From JBDHRG01 sp039807445 (GTDB lineage Bacteria; Pseudomonadota; Gammaproteobacteria; Competibacterales; Competibacteraceae), in contig JBDHRG010000171.1 of assembly GCA_039807445.1 (NCBI GenBank), forward strand, positions 1-8,010: 8,010 nt of DNA, read 5' to 3'. The position numbers were made by a program, and so were the translations under genes. Below the pieces are notes generated by a model. That model saw only the letters and a program-made list of their open reading frames with translations, ran no database searches and was not told the DNA's origin. This document shows, piece after piece, positions 1 through 7,983 of the stretch; the stretch's first letter is position 1; the number at the start of each line of letters is the position of its first letter.

Positions 1-1670
1 CTGAACAGCAGCACCGCCAGCAGCAGGTCCATCAGCGACAGCGTCACGCCGCCGACCTTGAAGCCGAACAGCGCCTTCTCGAGCCAGGCGGACAGGTCGG
101 CCCAGCTCACTCCCCAGCGCAGCAGCAGCAGCGCGGTGGCGACGCCGAACAGCAGCGCGTCGACCAGCAGCATCAGCCAGAACACGAGCTGATGCGCCGT
201 GGCCTGGCGCAGCGCCAGCGCCCTGGCCAGGTAGCCGAGGTCCGCGCCATCGATGCGCAGGCTGCGGCCGACCAGTTCGTCGACCAGCATCCGCGCCAGC
301 AGCAGCACGCCCAGCCCGATGCCGCTCCAGACCAGGTTGCCGAGCAGGTAGCGCGCCAGGTTCTGGTAGCCGAAGACGGCGAGCACCGGGCTCGCCACCG
401 CGATCAGCACCACCGCCAGGCGTAGCAGCGCCCACACCGGCGCCATCAGCGGCCGTGCCGTGTGCTCGTCCTGGCCCTCGGCCTTGTCCTCGCGCTTGGC
501 CCCGTCGCCGTCGTCGCGCCACTTCCACAGCCGGCGCCGGGTCAGCGTCAGCAGCCCCAGCCCCAGCGCGGTGCTGCCGATCAGGGTGATCACGGCGACG
601 CCTTCGTCGCCGATCGCCAGCGCGTTGGCCGACAGGCTCAGCACCATCATCGGCGCGACGATCGCCGCCAGCAGGTTCAGGCGCCGGCTGAGTCGGCGCG
701 ACGCCTTGGGCGCCAGCGGCGCGATGCGCCAGGCCGGCTGCGCCGGCGCGAACGCGGCGCGGTCGACGCCGACGACGAGGATGAAGAACACCAGCGCCAT
801 CGTCAGCGCGTGCAGCACCTGCAGGTCGGCATCGGCGACCAGGCCGGTGGTGCGCAGCGTCGCGGCGATCGCGACCGTCGCCAGCACCGGCATCAGCGTG
901 CGGCACAGCGCCTCGACCAGCGCCGCGGCGGTGCGCCGTGCATAGCTCGGCTCGGCGATCGCCGGGTCGCGGCCATAGCGGCGCAGCAGCCAGCCGCGCA
1001 GCCACCAGCCGCCCGCCAGGCCGAGCACCAGCAGGCCCAGCAGCCCGGCCGAGTCGCGCAGGCGCTGGCCGAAATCCGGCTCCTGCCAGTGCCGGATCGG
1101 CTCCTGCACCATGCGCACCAGCCCGCCGCCGATCTGCTCGCCGGCCAGCCCCCAGACACCGTGGTTCAGCAGCTCCGGCCCCTGCGCCAGGAGGTTGTTG
1201 GCCAGGCGCTCGCGCACCGCCTTGGAGATATCGGCGAGCAGCGCCTGCGTGCGCGCCTCGGTGACTTCGAGCTGCTTCAGCCGGCCTTCGGCGCCGGCGT
1301 AGTCGGCTTGCAGCTGCTTGCGCTGCGCCGTGACCTCCTTGGCCTCGGGCGGCTGGCCTTCGGCCGGCGCCGGGCCGAGCGCATCGAGCAGTTCCTTGGC
1401 CTGCGTGACCTTGGCTTGCGCGTCGGCGCGTGCCTGGGCGGTGGCGGCACGCACCTTGTCGACCTCGGCGCGCACCTTGTCGAGCTCGGCAACGCCGAGC
1501 CTGGGATCGGCGACCTGCTTGACCGCCTGATCGAGCCCGCCCTTCCAGTCGCTGAGCAGATCGGCCAACGGCCGGGCCGGGGTCGGGGTTTCGTTCTGCG
1601 CCATCGCCACGCTGGCCAGTACGAGCCAGCCGGCGAGCAGCCGGATCGTGAACGGGCGTAGAATCCTCAT
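1..1670 (-). CDS. Probable MscS-type mechanosensitive channel with DUF3772-like N-terminus (3' end beyond window)
   Basis: The minus strand is open without a stop from an ATG at 1670 to the left edge, giving about 556 residues and no C-terminus. The first 24 residues (MRILRPFTIRLLAGWLVLAS then VAMA) form a clear signal peptide with a likely AMA cleavage site. Residues about 40-155 are rich in Ala, Lys, Glu and Gln in a heptad-like pattern, as in the periplasmic coiled-coil domain of DUF3772 channel proteins. From about residue 203 on there are repeated hydrophobic helices, e.g. GLLGLLVLGLAGGWWL, with a charged loop (DDGDGAKREDKAEGQDE) between them. The pore-lining helix and beta domain that define MscS would lie past the edge, so the channel assignment is inferred from architecture. 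In MscS relatives the role is pressure release on osmotic downshock. No good Shine-Dalgarno precedes the ATG; the start is chosen for the signal peptide. It is divergent from msrQ across a 144-bp gap in which I see no convincing promoter. Confidence 0.75.
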   Translation of the reverse strand, partial: MRILRPFTIRLLAGWLVLASVAMAQNETPTPARPLADLLSDWKGGLDQAVKQVADPRLGVAELDKVRAEVDKVRAATAQARADAQAKVTQAKELLDALGPAPAEGQPPEAKEVTAQRKQLQADYAGAEGRLKQLEVTEARTQALLADISKAVRERLANNLLAQGPELLNHGVWGLAGEQIGGGLVRMVQEPIRHWQEPDFGQRLRDSAGLLGLLVLGLAGGWWLRGWLLRRYGRDPAIAEPSYARRTAAALVEALCRTLMPVLATVAIAATLRTTGLVADADLQVLHALTMALVFFILVVGVDRAAFAPAQPAWRIAPLAPKASRRLSRRLNLLAAIVAPMMVLSLSANALAIGDEGVAVITLIGSTALGLGLLTLTRRRLWKWRDDGDGAKREDKAEGQDEHTARPLMAPVWALLRLAVVLIAVASPVLAVFGYQNLARYLLGNLVWSGIGLGVLLLARMLVDELVGRSLRIDGADLGYLARALALRQATAHQLVFWLMLLVDALLFGVATALLLLRWGVSWADLSAWLEKALFGFKVGGVTLSLMDLLLAVLLF

Positions 1671-1814
1671 CGGCCATACTCGTGCTTCGCGCTCCAGGGC
1701 GCGGGAAAGCTGCCTACGCTAACACATGCACGCCCGTGCGGCGGCGGCGCATCCGCAGCGGCGTCCCTGCCGTAAGCGCCGGCACCTTCCGCACAACGAT
1801 CCGGACACACGACG

Positions 1815-2456
1815 ATGCGTACCCCGGCTCCGTTCAAACCGATGGTCCGGCCGATGGTCTGGCTCAGGCCGCTGGCCTTCACGCTCGGCCTGCTGCCGCT
1901 GGCGGCGCTGCTGTACGCCGGCTTCGCCGGCGAGCTCGGCGCCAACCCGGTCGAAACCGTCACCCACCGCACCGGCGACTGGGCGCTGCGGCTGCTGCTG
2001 CTGACGCTGGCGTGCACGCCGCTGCGCGGCCTCTCGGGCTGGGCCTGGCCGCTGCAGCTGCGGCGCATGCTCGGGCTGTACGCCTTCTTCTACGCCAGCC
2101 TGCACGCGTTGACCTACTTCGTGCTCGACCTCGAGCTCGACCTCGGCGGTCTGTGGGACGACATCGCCGAGCGCCCCTACATCACCGTGGGCTTCAGCGC
2201 CTTCGTGCTGCTGGTCCCGCTCGCCGCCACCTCGACCCGGCGCATGATGAAACGCCTCGGCCGCCACTGGCAGCGCCTGCACCGCGCGGTGTACGCGATC
2301 GGCGTGCTCGCGGTGCTGCACTTCCTGTGGCTGGTCAAGGCCGATCTGCGCGAGCCGCTGATCTACGCCGCGGTGCTGGCGGTGCTGCTGGGGTACCGGG
2401 TGTGGAAGCGGCTGCGGCTGCCGGCGCGGCGCATCGCGGCCCCCACCGGGGCATGA
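1815..2456 (+). CDS. msrQ: MsrQ (YedZ), haem-binding membrane subunit of the MsrPQ methionine-sulfoxide reductase
   Basis: This 213-residue inner-membrane protein matches the MsrQ/YedZ family over its length. Characteristic stretches are GANPVETVTHRTGDWALRLL (residues 42-61), TPLR (68-71), RRMLGLYAFFYASLHALTYF (83-102) and HWQRLHRAVYAIGVLAVLHF (151-170). H97, H156 and H169 sit where the family's conserved haem ligands are expected; the 13-residue spacing of the last pair equals that of E. coli H151/H164. About six hydrophobic helices are visible. MsrQ passes electrons from the quinone pool or flavin reductase to the periplasmic molybdoenzyme MsrP, which reduces methionine sulfoxide in envelope proteins. 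The ATG at 1815 is taken as the start, but its ribosome binding site is weak, and in-frame ATGs at 1842 and 1854 are plausible because homology begins near residue 16. Usually msrP lies directly upstream; here the upstream neighbour is the divergent channel gene, so msrQ stands alone. It converges on thiC. Confidence 0.95.
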   Translation: MRTPAPFKPMVRPMVWLRPLAFTLGLLPLAALLYAGFAGELGANPVETVTHRTGDWALRLLLLTLACTPLRGLSGWAWPLQLRRMLGLYAFFYASLHALTYFVLDLELDLGGLWDDIAERPYITVGFSAFVLLVPLAATSTRRMMKRLGRHWQRLHRAVYAIGVLAVLHFLWLVKADLREPLIYAAVLAVLLGYRVWKRLRLPARRIAAPTGA

Positions 2457-2480
2457 CCGGGCGGCGCGTCCGCCGCCCGG
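2457..2480. terminator. GC-rich hairpin between convergent msrQ and thiC, probable bidirectional terminator
   Basis: The arms CCGGGCGGC (2457-2465) and GCCGCCCGG (2472-2480) pair perfectly over 9 bp. A tenth G-C pair is possible, leaving a 4-nt loop. The hairpin starts at the base after the msrQ stop and ends 10 bp before the thiC stop on the other strand, filling most of the 34-bp gap. Neither side has a U-tract, so it is not a canonical intrinsic terminator. Its position between two converging genes makes a shared transcript-end or 3'-protecting structure the likeliest role (inference). Confidence 0.55.
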
Positions 2481-2490
2481 CGGGCGCCGC

Positions 2491-4380
<1,890 letters not shown>

Positions 4381-4444
4381 TGTCGTCCTCTCGTCTCGTT
4401 CGTCCCAAGGCGGGCATCGGATGAAACGGGGGCGGCGCGCACCC

Positions 4445-4531
4445 GGATCAGCTTCCCTACGCCGGTACTAGCCGGGTCAGGTTCTAAGGGTATTTCTCAG
4501 CTCCGCTCCGGGAGCACCCCCGCTTCAATCC
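4445..4531 (-). promoter_or_regulatory. TPP riboswitch (THI element) controlling thiC
   Basis: Read on the minus strand, the leader carries the hallmark blocks of the TPP aptamer in order: GGGGGTGC (4513-4520), CTGAGA (4495-4500), ACCCTTAGAACCTGA (4477-4491) and CCGGCGTAGGGAAGC (4451-4465). The P4/P5 arm closes through CCGG repeats around CTAGTA. A P1 stem can form from GGAT and AGC at the 5' side with GCT and ATCC at the 3' side, which sets the outer limits given. The aptamer ends about 65 nt before the thiC ATG. That stretch has no hairpin followed by a U-run, so control of translation by masking the ribosome binding site is more likely than transcription termination (inference). I could not identify a clear anti-Shine-Dalgarno strand by eye. 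Confidence 0.96.
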
Positions 4532-4538
4532 GCGGCCG

Positions 4539-4568
4539 ATTACAGCACAGCAAACAGCGGTTTGTCAG
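4539..4568 (-). promoter_or_regulatory. Sigma-70-type promoter for thiC
   Basis: On the minus strand a -35 box CTGACA (4563-4568, 5 of 6 to TTGACA) and a -10 box TGTAAT (4539-4544, 5 of 6 to TATAAT) are separated by 18 bp. TGC directly before the -10 gives an extended -10 element. The predicted start, near 4532, falls just where the riboswitch P1 stem begins, which independently supports the call. The departure at the second base of the -10 box is the main weakness. Confidence 0.7.
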
Positions 4569-4591
4569 CTTTGGAAAAGGTTTCCGATATT

Positions 4592-4631
4592 GCACGCCGC
4601 CGGGCGGGTCCCGCCCGGCGGCGCGGCGTGC
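4592..4631. repeat. Perfect GC-rich inverted repeat upstream of the thiC promoter
   Basis: Positions 4595-4608 and 4610-4623 are exact inverted copies (14 bp each) about a single central T at 4609. An alternative outer pairing exists, shifted by 3 nt: GCACGCCGC (4592-4600) with GCGGCGTGC (4623-4631). It lies 27 bp upstream of the thiC -35 box. There is no U-tract on either strand. It could be a transcription-end hairpin protecting thiC from tau read-through, a regulator site, or simply extrudable DNA; the sequence does not decide. It shares CCGGGCGG/CCGCCCGG words with the hairpin at 2457-2480. Confidence 0.75.
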
Positions 4632-4662
4632 TCATGCCGACTTCAAGAACTAACGCTCGATT

Positions 4663-4798
4663 GCGGCGATCCGGGGGCTATCGTGGAGCGGATTACGCGA
4701 GCCGCGTCGCGCAGGACAGCGCAGCGCGGCTCCGTACCTCGGAGGCAGACAGGGAAGTCTGCCGAGAATGAGCGCAACGATAGCCCCCGGAGCGCCGC
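4663..4798. repeat. 136-bp structured inverted-repeat element (possible MITE-like or intergenic repeat unit)
   Basis: The ends 4663-4684 and 4777-4798 are inverted copies of 22 bp with one mismatch (A versus C at the seventh base); the shared core is CCGGGGGCTATCGT. Two further hairpins lie inside. The first is 4699-4732: GAGCCGCG/CGCGGCTC arms, then a 2x2 internal loop, then GCGC/GCGC around AGGACA. The second is 4738-4766: CTCGG/CCGAG and CAGAC/GTCTG with an AGG bulge and a 6-nt loop. The whole can fold as a three-way junction on either strand. There is no gene inside and no obvious target-site duplication at the edges. It sits between the end of the tau operon and the thiC promoter. It may be a non-autonomous mobile element relic, a dispersed intergenic repeat, a structured RNA or a complex transcription end. 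The structure is seen directly; the role is unknown. Confidence 0.7.
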
Positions 4799-4833
4799 TC
4801 ACCACAAGGGGGCGAAACTTCTTGTGATCCGTA

Positions 4834-5736
4834 TCACACCTTGCCCTTCCACGGCACCAGCGTGCGCTCGAGCTTGCGCATCAGGAGGTCGAAGCCGAAG
4901 GCGATACCGCCGATCACGACGATGCCCATGATCACGATGTCGGTGACCAGGAACTCGGCGGCGTTCAACACCATGTAGCCCAACCCCTTGGTCGCGGCCA
5001 CCATCTCGGCGGCGACCAGCGTGGTCCAGCCGAAGCCGATGCCGATGCGCATGCCGGTCAGGATCTCGGGCATCGCCCCCTTCAGGATCACGTGCCAGGT
5101 GACCTGCAGCCGCGTGGCGCCCATCGAGTACGCGGCGTGGATCTGCTCGATCGACACCGAGCGCACCCCGGCGCGGGCGTTCATCGCCATCGGTGCGAAC
5201 ACCGCCAGGTAGATCAGGATGATCTTCGACTCCTCGCCGATGCCGAACCAGATGATCACCAGCGGCAGGTAGGCGAGCGGCGGGATCGGGCGGTAGAACT
5301 CGATCGGCGGATCGAACACGCCGCGCATCACGCGGTTGACCCCCATCAGGATGCCGATCGGGATCGCGGTCACGCAACCGAGGAAGAAGGCGCCGAACAC
5401 GCGCAGCATGCTGGCCCAGGTGTGCTCGAGCAGCGTGGCACCGCCGAAGCCGAGCGTCGCGACTTCGACCAACTTGTCGACCACCGCCAGCGGCGAAGGC
5501 AGGAACAGCGGCGGCACCAGCTTGAAGGCGGTGATCAGGTACCACAGCACCAACAGGCCCAGCGTCGTCGCGATGCTGATCGCGAAGCTGTTGCCCTGCC
5601 CCGGCGCGCCGTAGGCATCGCCGGGCTTGGCCGGCCCCTTGGCGAAGACGCCTGCGAGCGTTGCCCACCAGCGGCCCTTGGCATCGGATAGGTGCATCAT
5701 GGCGGCAACCCCCTGCTTGACGGTGTGCTCACGCAT
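4834..5736 (-). CDS. tauC: Taurine ABC transporter permease TauC
   Basis: This 300-residue inner-membrane protein belongs to the binding-protein-dependent permease family used for taurine, alkanesulfonates and nitrate. Hydrophobic helices are visible at about 52-73, 112-133, 154-166, 172-186, 228-247 and 264-284. The EAA loop that docks on the ATPase is at about 200-232 (AAYSMGATRLQVTWHVILKG onward). PPIEFYRPIPPLAYLPL and ATKGLGYMVLNAA are typical of TauC/SsuC proteins. The ATG at 5736 lies behind GGAGG with about 7 nt spacing and overlaps the end of tauB by 8 bp, indicating translational coupling. The N-terminus before the first helix is about 50 residues, longer than E. coli TauC (about 275 residues in all); M13 or M14 would be alternative starts but lack the strong ribosome site. 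It is last in the operon; a weak 6-bp hairpin (4803-4826) follows the stop. Taurine specificity is taken mainly from TauA. Confidence 0.9.
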   Translation of the reverse strand: MREHTVKQGVAAMMHLSDAKGRWWATLAGVFAKGPAKPGDAYGAPGQGNSFAISIATTLGLLVLWYLITAFKLVPPLFLPSPLAVVDKLVEVATLGFGGATLLEHTWASMLRVFGAFFLGCVTAIPIGILMGVNRVMRGVFDPPIEFYRPIPPLAYLPLVIIWFGIGEESKIILIYLAVFAPMAMNARAGVRSVSIEQIHAAYSMGATRLQVTWHVILKGAMPEILTGMRIGIGFGWTTLVAAEMVAATKGLGYMVLNAAEFLVTDIVIMGIVVIGGIAFGFDLLMRKLERTLVPWKGKV

Positions 5737-6529
5737 GGCCGGCCTCCAGCGCGAACTCGTCGCCGTGGATGATGCCGAGCACGCGCTCGCGCATCCTGAT
5801 GAAGTCCGGGCTCGACTTGACCGCGCGCGCGTCGCGGCTGTCGAAGAAGCGGCGCTGGAAGTCGAGCTCGAAAGTGTGCGTGATCCGCCCCGGGCGCGGC
5901 GACATCACGATCAGCTTGGTCGCCATGAACAGCGCCTCCTCGACGTCGTGGGTGATGAAGAACACCATCTTCTTGGTCTCGCGCCAGACGTCGAGGATCA
6001 GCTCCTGCACCGTCGCGCGCGTCAGCGCGTCGAGCGCGCCCAGCGGTTCGTCCATCAGCAGCATGTCGGGGTTGTTGGTCAGCGCGCGGGCGATGCCGAC
6101 GCGCTGCTGCATGCCGCCCGAGAGCTGGTAGATGGCGTGGTGGTGGAAGTCCTGCAGCCCCACCAGCGCCAGGTTGCGGACCGCGGCTTCGTGGCGCTTG
6201 TCCTTGGCCACGTGCCGCAGCTTCAGCCCGAACTCGACGTTGTCGATCACGTTCAGCCAGGGAAGGAGCGCGTGCTTCTGGAACACCACGCCGCGGTCGG
6301 CACCCGGCCCCTCGACCTTGCGGCCGTTCAGCAGGATCTGCCCGCTGCTCGGCGCGATGAAACCCGCCAGCAGGCTCAGCAGCGTGGTCTTGCCGCAGCC
6401 CGAGGCGCCCAGCGCCACGACGAACTCGCCGTCCTCGATGGCGAGGTTGACGTTCTCGAGCGCCTGGACCCGCTCGCCCGGAACCCGCCCCGGATACACC
6501 ACCGAGACCTGATTGATCTGCATGCTCAT
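5729..6529 (-). CDS. tauB: Taurine ABC transporter ATP-binding protein TauB
   Basis: This 266-residue cytoplasmic ATPase powers the transporter. All nucleotide-binding motifs are intact: Walker A GASGCGKTT (41-49), Q-loop Q84, signature LSGGMQQRV (136-144), Walker B MLLMDEP (156-162, with E161 as the likely catalytic residue), D-loop GALD (164-167) and H-loop H194. The length and the C-terminal tail ending in a charged helix are normal for the TauB/SsuB/NrtD group. The ATG at 6529 has an AGGGGG-type ribosome site about 8 nt upstream; a second ATG two codons in is also possible. It begins 28 bp after tauA stops and overlaps tauC by 8 bp, so the three genes form one tightly packed unit. Sequence alone separates taurine from alkanesulfonate ATPases poorly; the substrate is inferred from the neighbouring TauA. 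Confidence 0.9.
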   Translation of the reverse strand: MSMQINQVSVVYPGRVPGERVQALENVNLAIEDGEFVVALGASGCGKTTLLSLLAGFIAPSSGQILLNGRKVEGPGADRGVVFQKHALLPWLNVIDNVEFGLKLRHVAKDKRHEAAVRNLALVGLQDFHHHAIYQLSGGMQQRVGIARALTNNPDMLLMDEPLGALDALTRATVQELILDVWRETKKMVFFITHDVEEALFMATKLIVMSPRPGRITHTFELDFQRRFFDSRDARAVKSSPDFIRMRERVLGIIHGDEFALEAGHA

Positions 6530-6557
6530 GGGTATGTCCCCCTCGGCAGCGGCACCG

Positions 6558-7580
6558 TCACTTCAGCGCCATCGCGGCTTCGACGTACTTCGCGGTCACG
6601 AAGCGGCTGTAATCGGGCTGCAGCGCATCGATCTTGCCCTGCGCCTTCAGGAACTCGGCGGTGAACTGCAGCGCGCGCGTCGCACCGCCCTTCTTGCCGC
6701 ACCCCAGCCAGGCACACGAAGCCTGCTCGTCCAGCGTCGGGAACTTGTACAGCGCCAGCCCGCCGACCACGTCTTGCGCGGTGCCGCCGATCCGGTTGCG
6801 GATCTTGTCGGTCATCGGCGAATCGGTGGTCCAGACCTCGGGCTTGTCACGATAGGCGGCATCGGCAGCCGCGATCACCTTGACGAATTTGGCCATGAAG
6901 TCGGGGTTGGCTTCGGCGAAGGCGCGGCTGACGATCAGGCCGTCGAAGGTGCACTTGCCGAGCTGGCACAGCTCGCCCGAGGTGATCAGCACCTTGCCGC
7001 TCTGCTTGATGCGCCCGAGCGCCGGGTCCCAGATGAAGGCGCCGTCGATGTCGCCGCGCTCCCAGGCGGCAGCGATCTGGTTCGGCTGCATGTTCAGCAG
7101 CTCGACCTCTTCGGGCTTGATGCCCCAGTGCTCGAGCGCGAACATCATGTGGAAATGCGTGGTGGAGACGAAGGGTACGCCGAGCTTCTTGCCCTTCAGG
7201 TCCTGCGGCTTGTCGATCTTCGCGCCGTTGCGCACGACGAAGGCTTCGGCCGACGCGATGTCGTCGAGGATCCAGAACAGCTGCGCGTCGACGCCGCGGC
7301 TGACGGCGGCGGCGATCGGGCTCGAGCCCGCGACCGAGATCTGCACATCGCCTGAGGCCACCGCGGTGATCGCCTTGGCGCCCGAGTCGAACTTGCGCCA
7401 GTTGATCTTGTAGCCGGTCGCCTTTTCGAAGGCACCGTCGGCGACGGCGGTCAGCCAGGGCCCGACGATCAGCTGGTAGCCGATCGTCAGCTCCTTGTCG
7501 GCGGCCCGGGCCGCCACGCCGCTTGCGAACATCAGCGGCAACGCCAGGGCGAGGCCGAGCTTCTTGATCGTTTGATTCAT
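6558..7580 (-). CDS. tauA: Taurine-binding periplasmic protein TauA
   Basis: The 340-residue product has a signal peptide (about 1-26: KK, then LGLALALPLMFASGVAARA) for export to the periplasm, where it captures taurine and delivers it to TauC. It resembles E. coli TauA strongly as I recall that sequence: NWRKFDSGA (60-68), ASGDVQI (75-81), AGSSPIA (84-90), VPFVSTTHFHMMFALEHWGI (135-154), NMQPNQIAAAWERGDIDGAF (163-182) and FLKAQGKI (310-317). These make taurine more likely than the THI5/HMP-binding relatives of the same fold. Unusual features are two CX4C pairs, CQLGKC (C205, C210) and CAWLGC (C289, C294), which I do not recall in the E. coli protein and which could form disulfides in the periplasm. 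The ATG at 7580 follows GGAGGAG with good spacing. It is first in the operon, so the promoter should lie within 7581-7983. No tauD follows in this window. Confidence 0.92.
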   Translation of the reverse strand: MNQTIKKLGLALALPLMFASGVAARAADKELTIGYQLIVGPWLTAVADGAFEKATGYKINWRKFDSGAKAITAVASGDVQISVAGSSPIAAAVSRGVDAQLFWILDDIASAEAFVVRNGAKIDKPQDLKGKKLGVPFVSTTHFHMMFALEHWGIKPEEVELLNMQPNQIAAAWERGDIDGAFIWDPALGRIKQSGKVLITSGELCQLGKCTFDGLIVSRAFAEANPDFMAKFVKVIAAADAAYRDKPEVWTTDSPMTDKIRNRIGGTAQDVVGGLALYKFPTLDEQASCAWLGCGKKGGATRALQFTAEFLKAQGKIDALQPDYSRFVTAKYVEAAMALK

Positions 7581-7983
7581 GTCCAGCTCCTCCGGTGGTG
7601 GTGATCGCTCGACGGCGACCTATTGCTGTTGTCGCGAAGCTCCCCTTGCCGACAGCGCCGCCCGGGTCTGCACCGTGGCTGACACGCTCGCGCAAGATGG
7701 AACGCTGCGCGCTGCCCCTCGCGCCGCATGCGGTAACAGCCGAGGCGCAGCCACCGCCGTTTCGACCGCCTCGGCGCCCGGTGATCGTCGGGCTGCGGCT
7801 CAGCATGCGCGCCCCGCCCGCCGGGCGATTAGATCCAGATCCGCGAAATCGTTTAGGCCACGGCACCAGGGCCCCGCAAACGACGGGATTGTTGCTACGC
7901 TGCGGCCTGCGCCCGCGTCGGGACGCACGGATGACGCCCACGGATTCATGACGTCGGCACACGTACCGACACAAGGAGCACGC
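7581..7983. promoter_or_regulatory. 403-bp divergent control region between tauA and an unidentified plus-strand gene
   Basis: I see no credible gene here. It should hold promoters for both flanking genes. Seen directly: an 8-bp stem CCGAGGCG/CGCCTCGG with a 19-nt loop (7740-7774); a perfect palindrome CCGCATGCGG (7724-7733); a palindrome CGCCCGCCGGGCG (7815-7827); a tandem AGATCC pair (7831-7842, AGATCCAGATCC); and an imperfect dyad GTCGG-N8-CCGAC (7953-7970) just before the ribosome site of the plus-strand gene. A TGCTACGCT extended -10-like element (7893-7901) could serve that gene, though its -35 is poor. On the minus strand TCTAAT (7828-7833) is a weak -10 candidate for tauA, and it would leave a leader of nearly 250 nt. 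I found no convincing sigma-54 site. Which palindrome, if any, binds a taurine- or sulfur-responsive regulator cannot be told by eye. Confidence 0.45.

Noticed and set aside
462..1661. A 399-codon open frame on the plus strand opposite the channel gene
   Set aside because: It is rich in Arg, Gln, Ala and His with no domain. The minus-strand frame has a signal peptide, a coiled coil and membrane helices, and is clearly the real gene.
4645..4800. The structured spacer as an integron attC site
   Set aside because: Its length and folding are suggestive, but I found no matching RYYYAAC and GTTRRRY core sites at the two ends, and there is no gene cassette or integrase.
4803..4826. A hairpin after tauC as a clear intrinsic terminator
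   Set aside because: The stem is only 6 bp (CACAAG/CTTGTG) with a 12-nt loop and no U-run, so it is too weak to list as a terminator.
6558..7580. Reading the binding protein as a THI5/ThiY-type pyrimidine (HMP) transporter linked to thiC
   Set aside because: The fold family is the same and thiC is close by, but the sequence motifs follow TauA closely. The TPP riboswitch and promoter serve only thiC, downstream of tauC.
7640..7680. A possible sigma-54 promoter for tauA on the minus strand (CGGCAAGGGGAGC)
   Set aside because: The GG element is not followed by a GC at the required spacing, so the -24/-12 pattern fails.
7595..7951. A 118-codon open frame in the region upstream of tauA
   Set aside because: It has no ribosome site, a Pro/Arg-rich composition without domain features, and lies across the expected promoter region.
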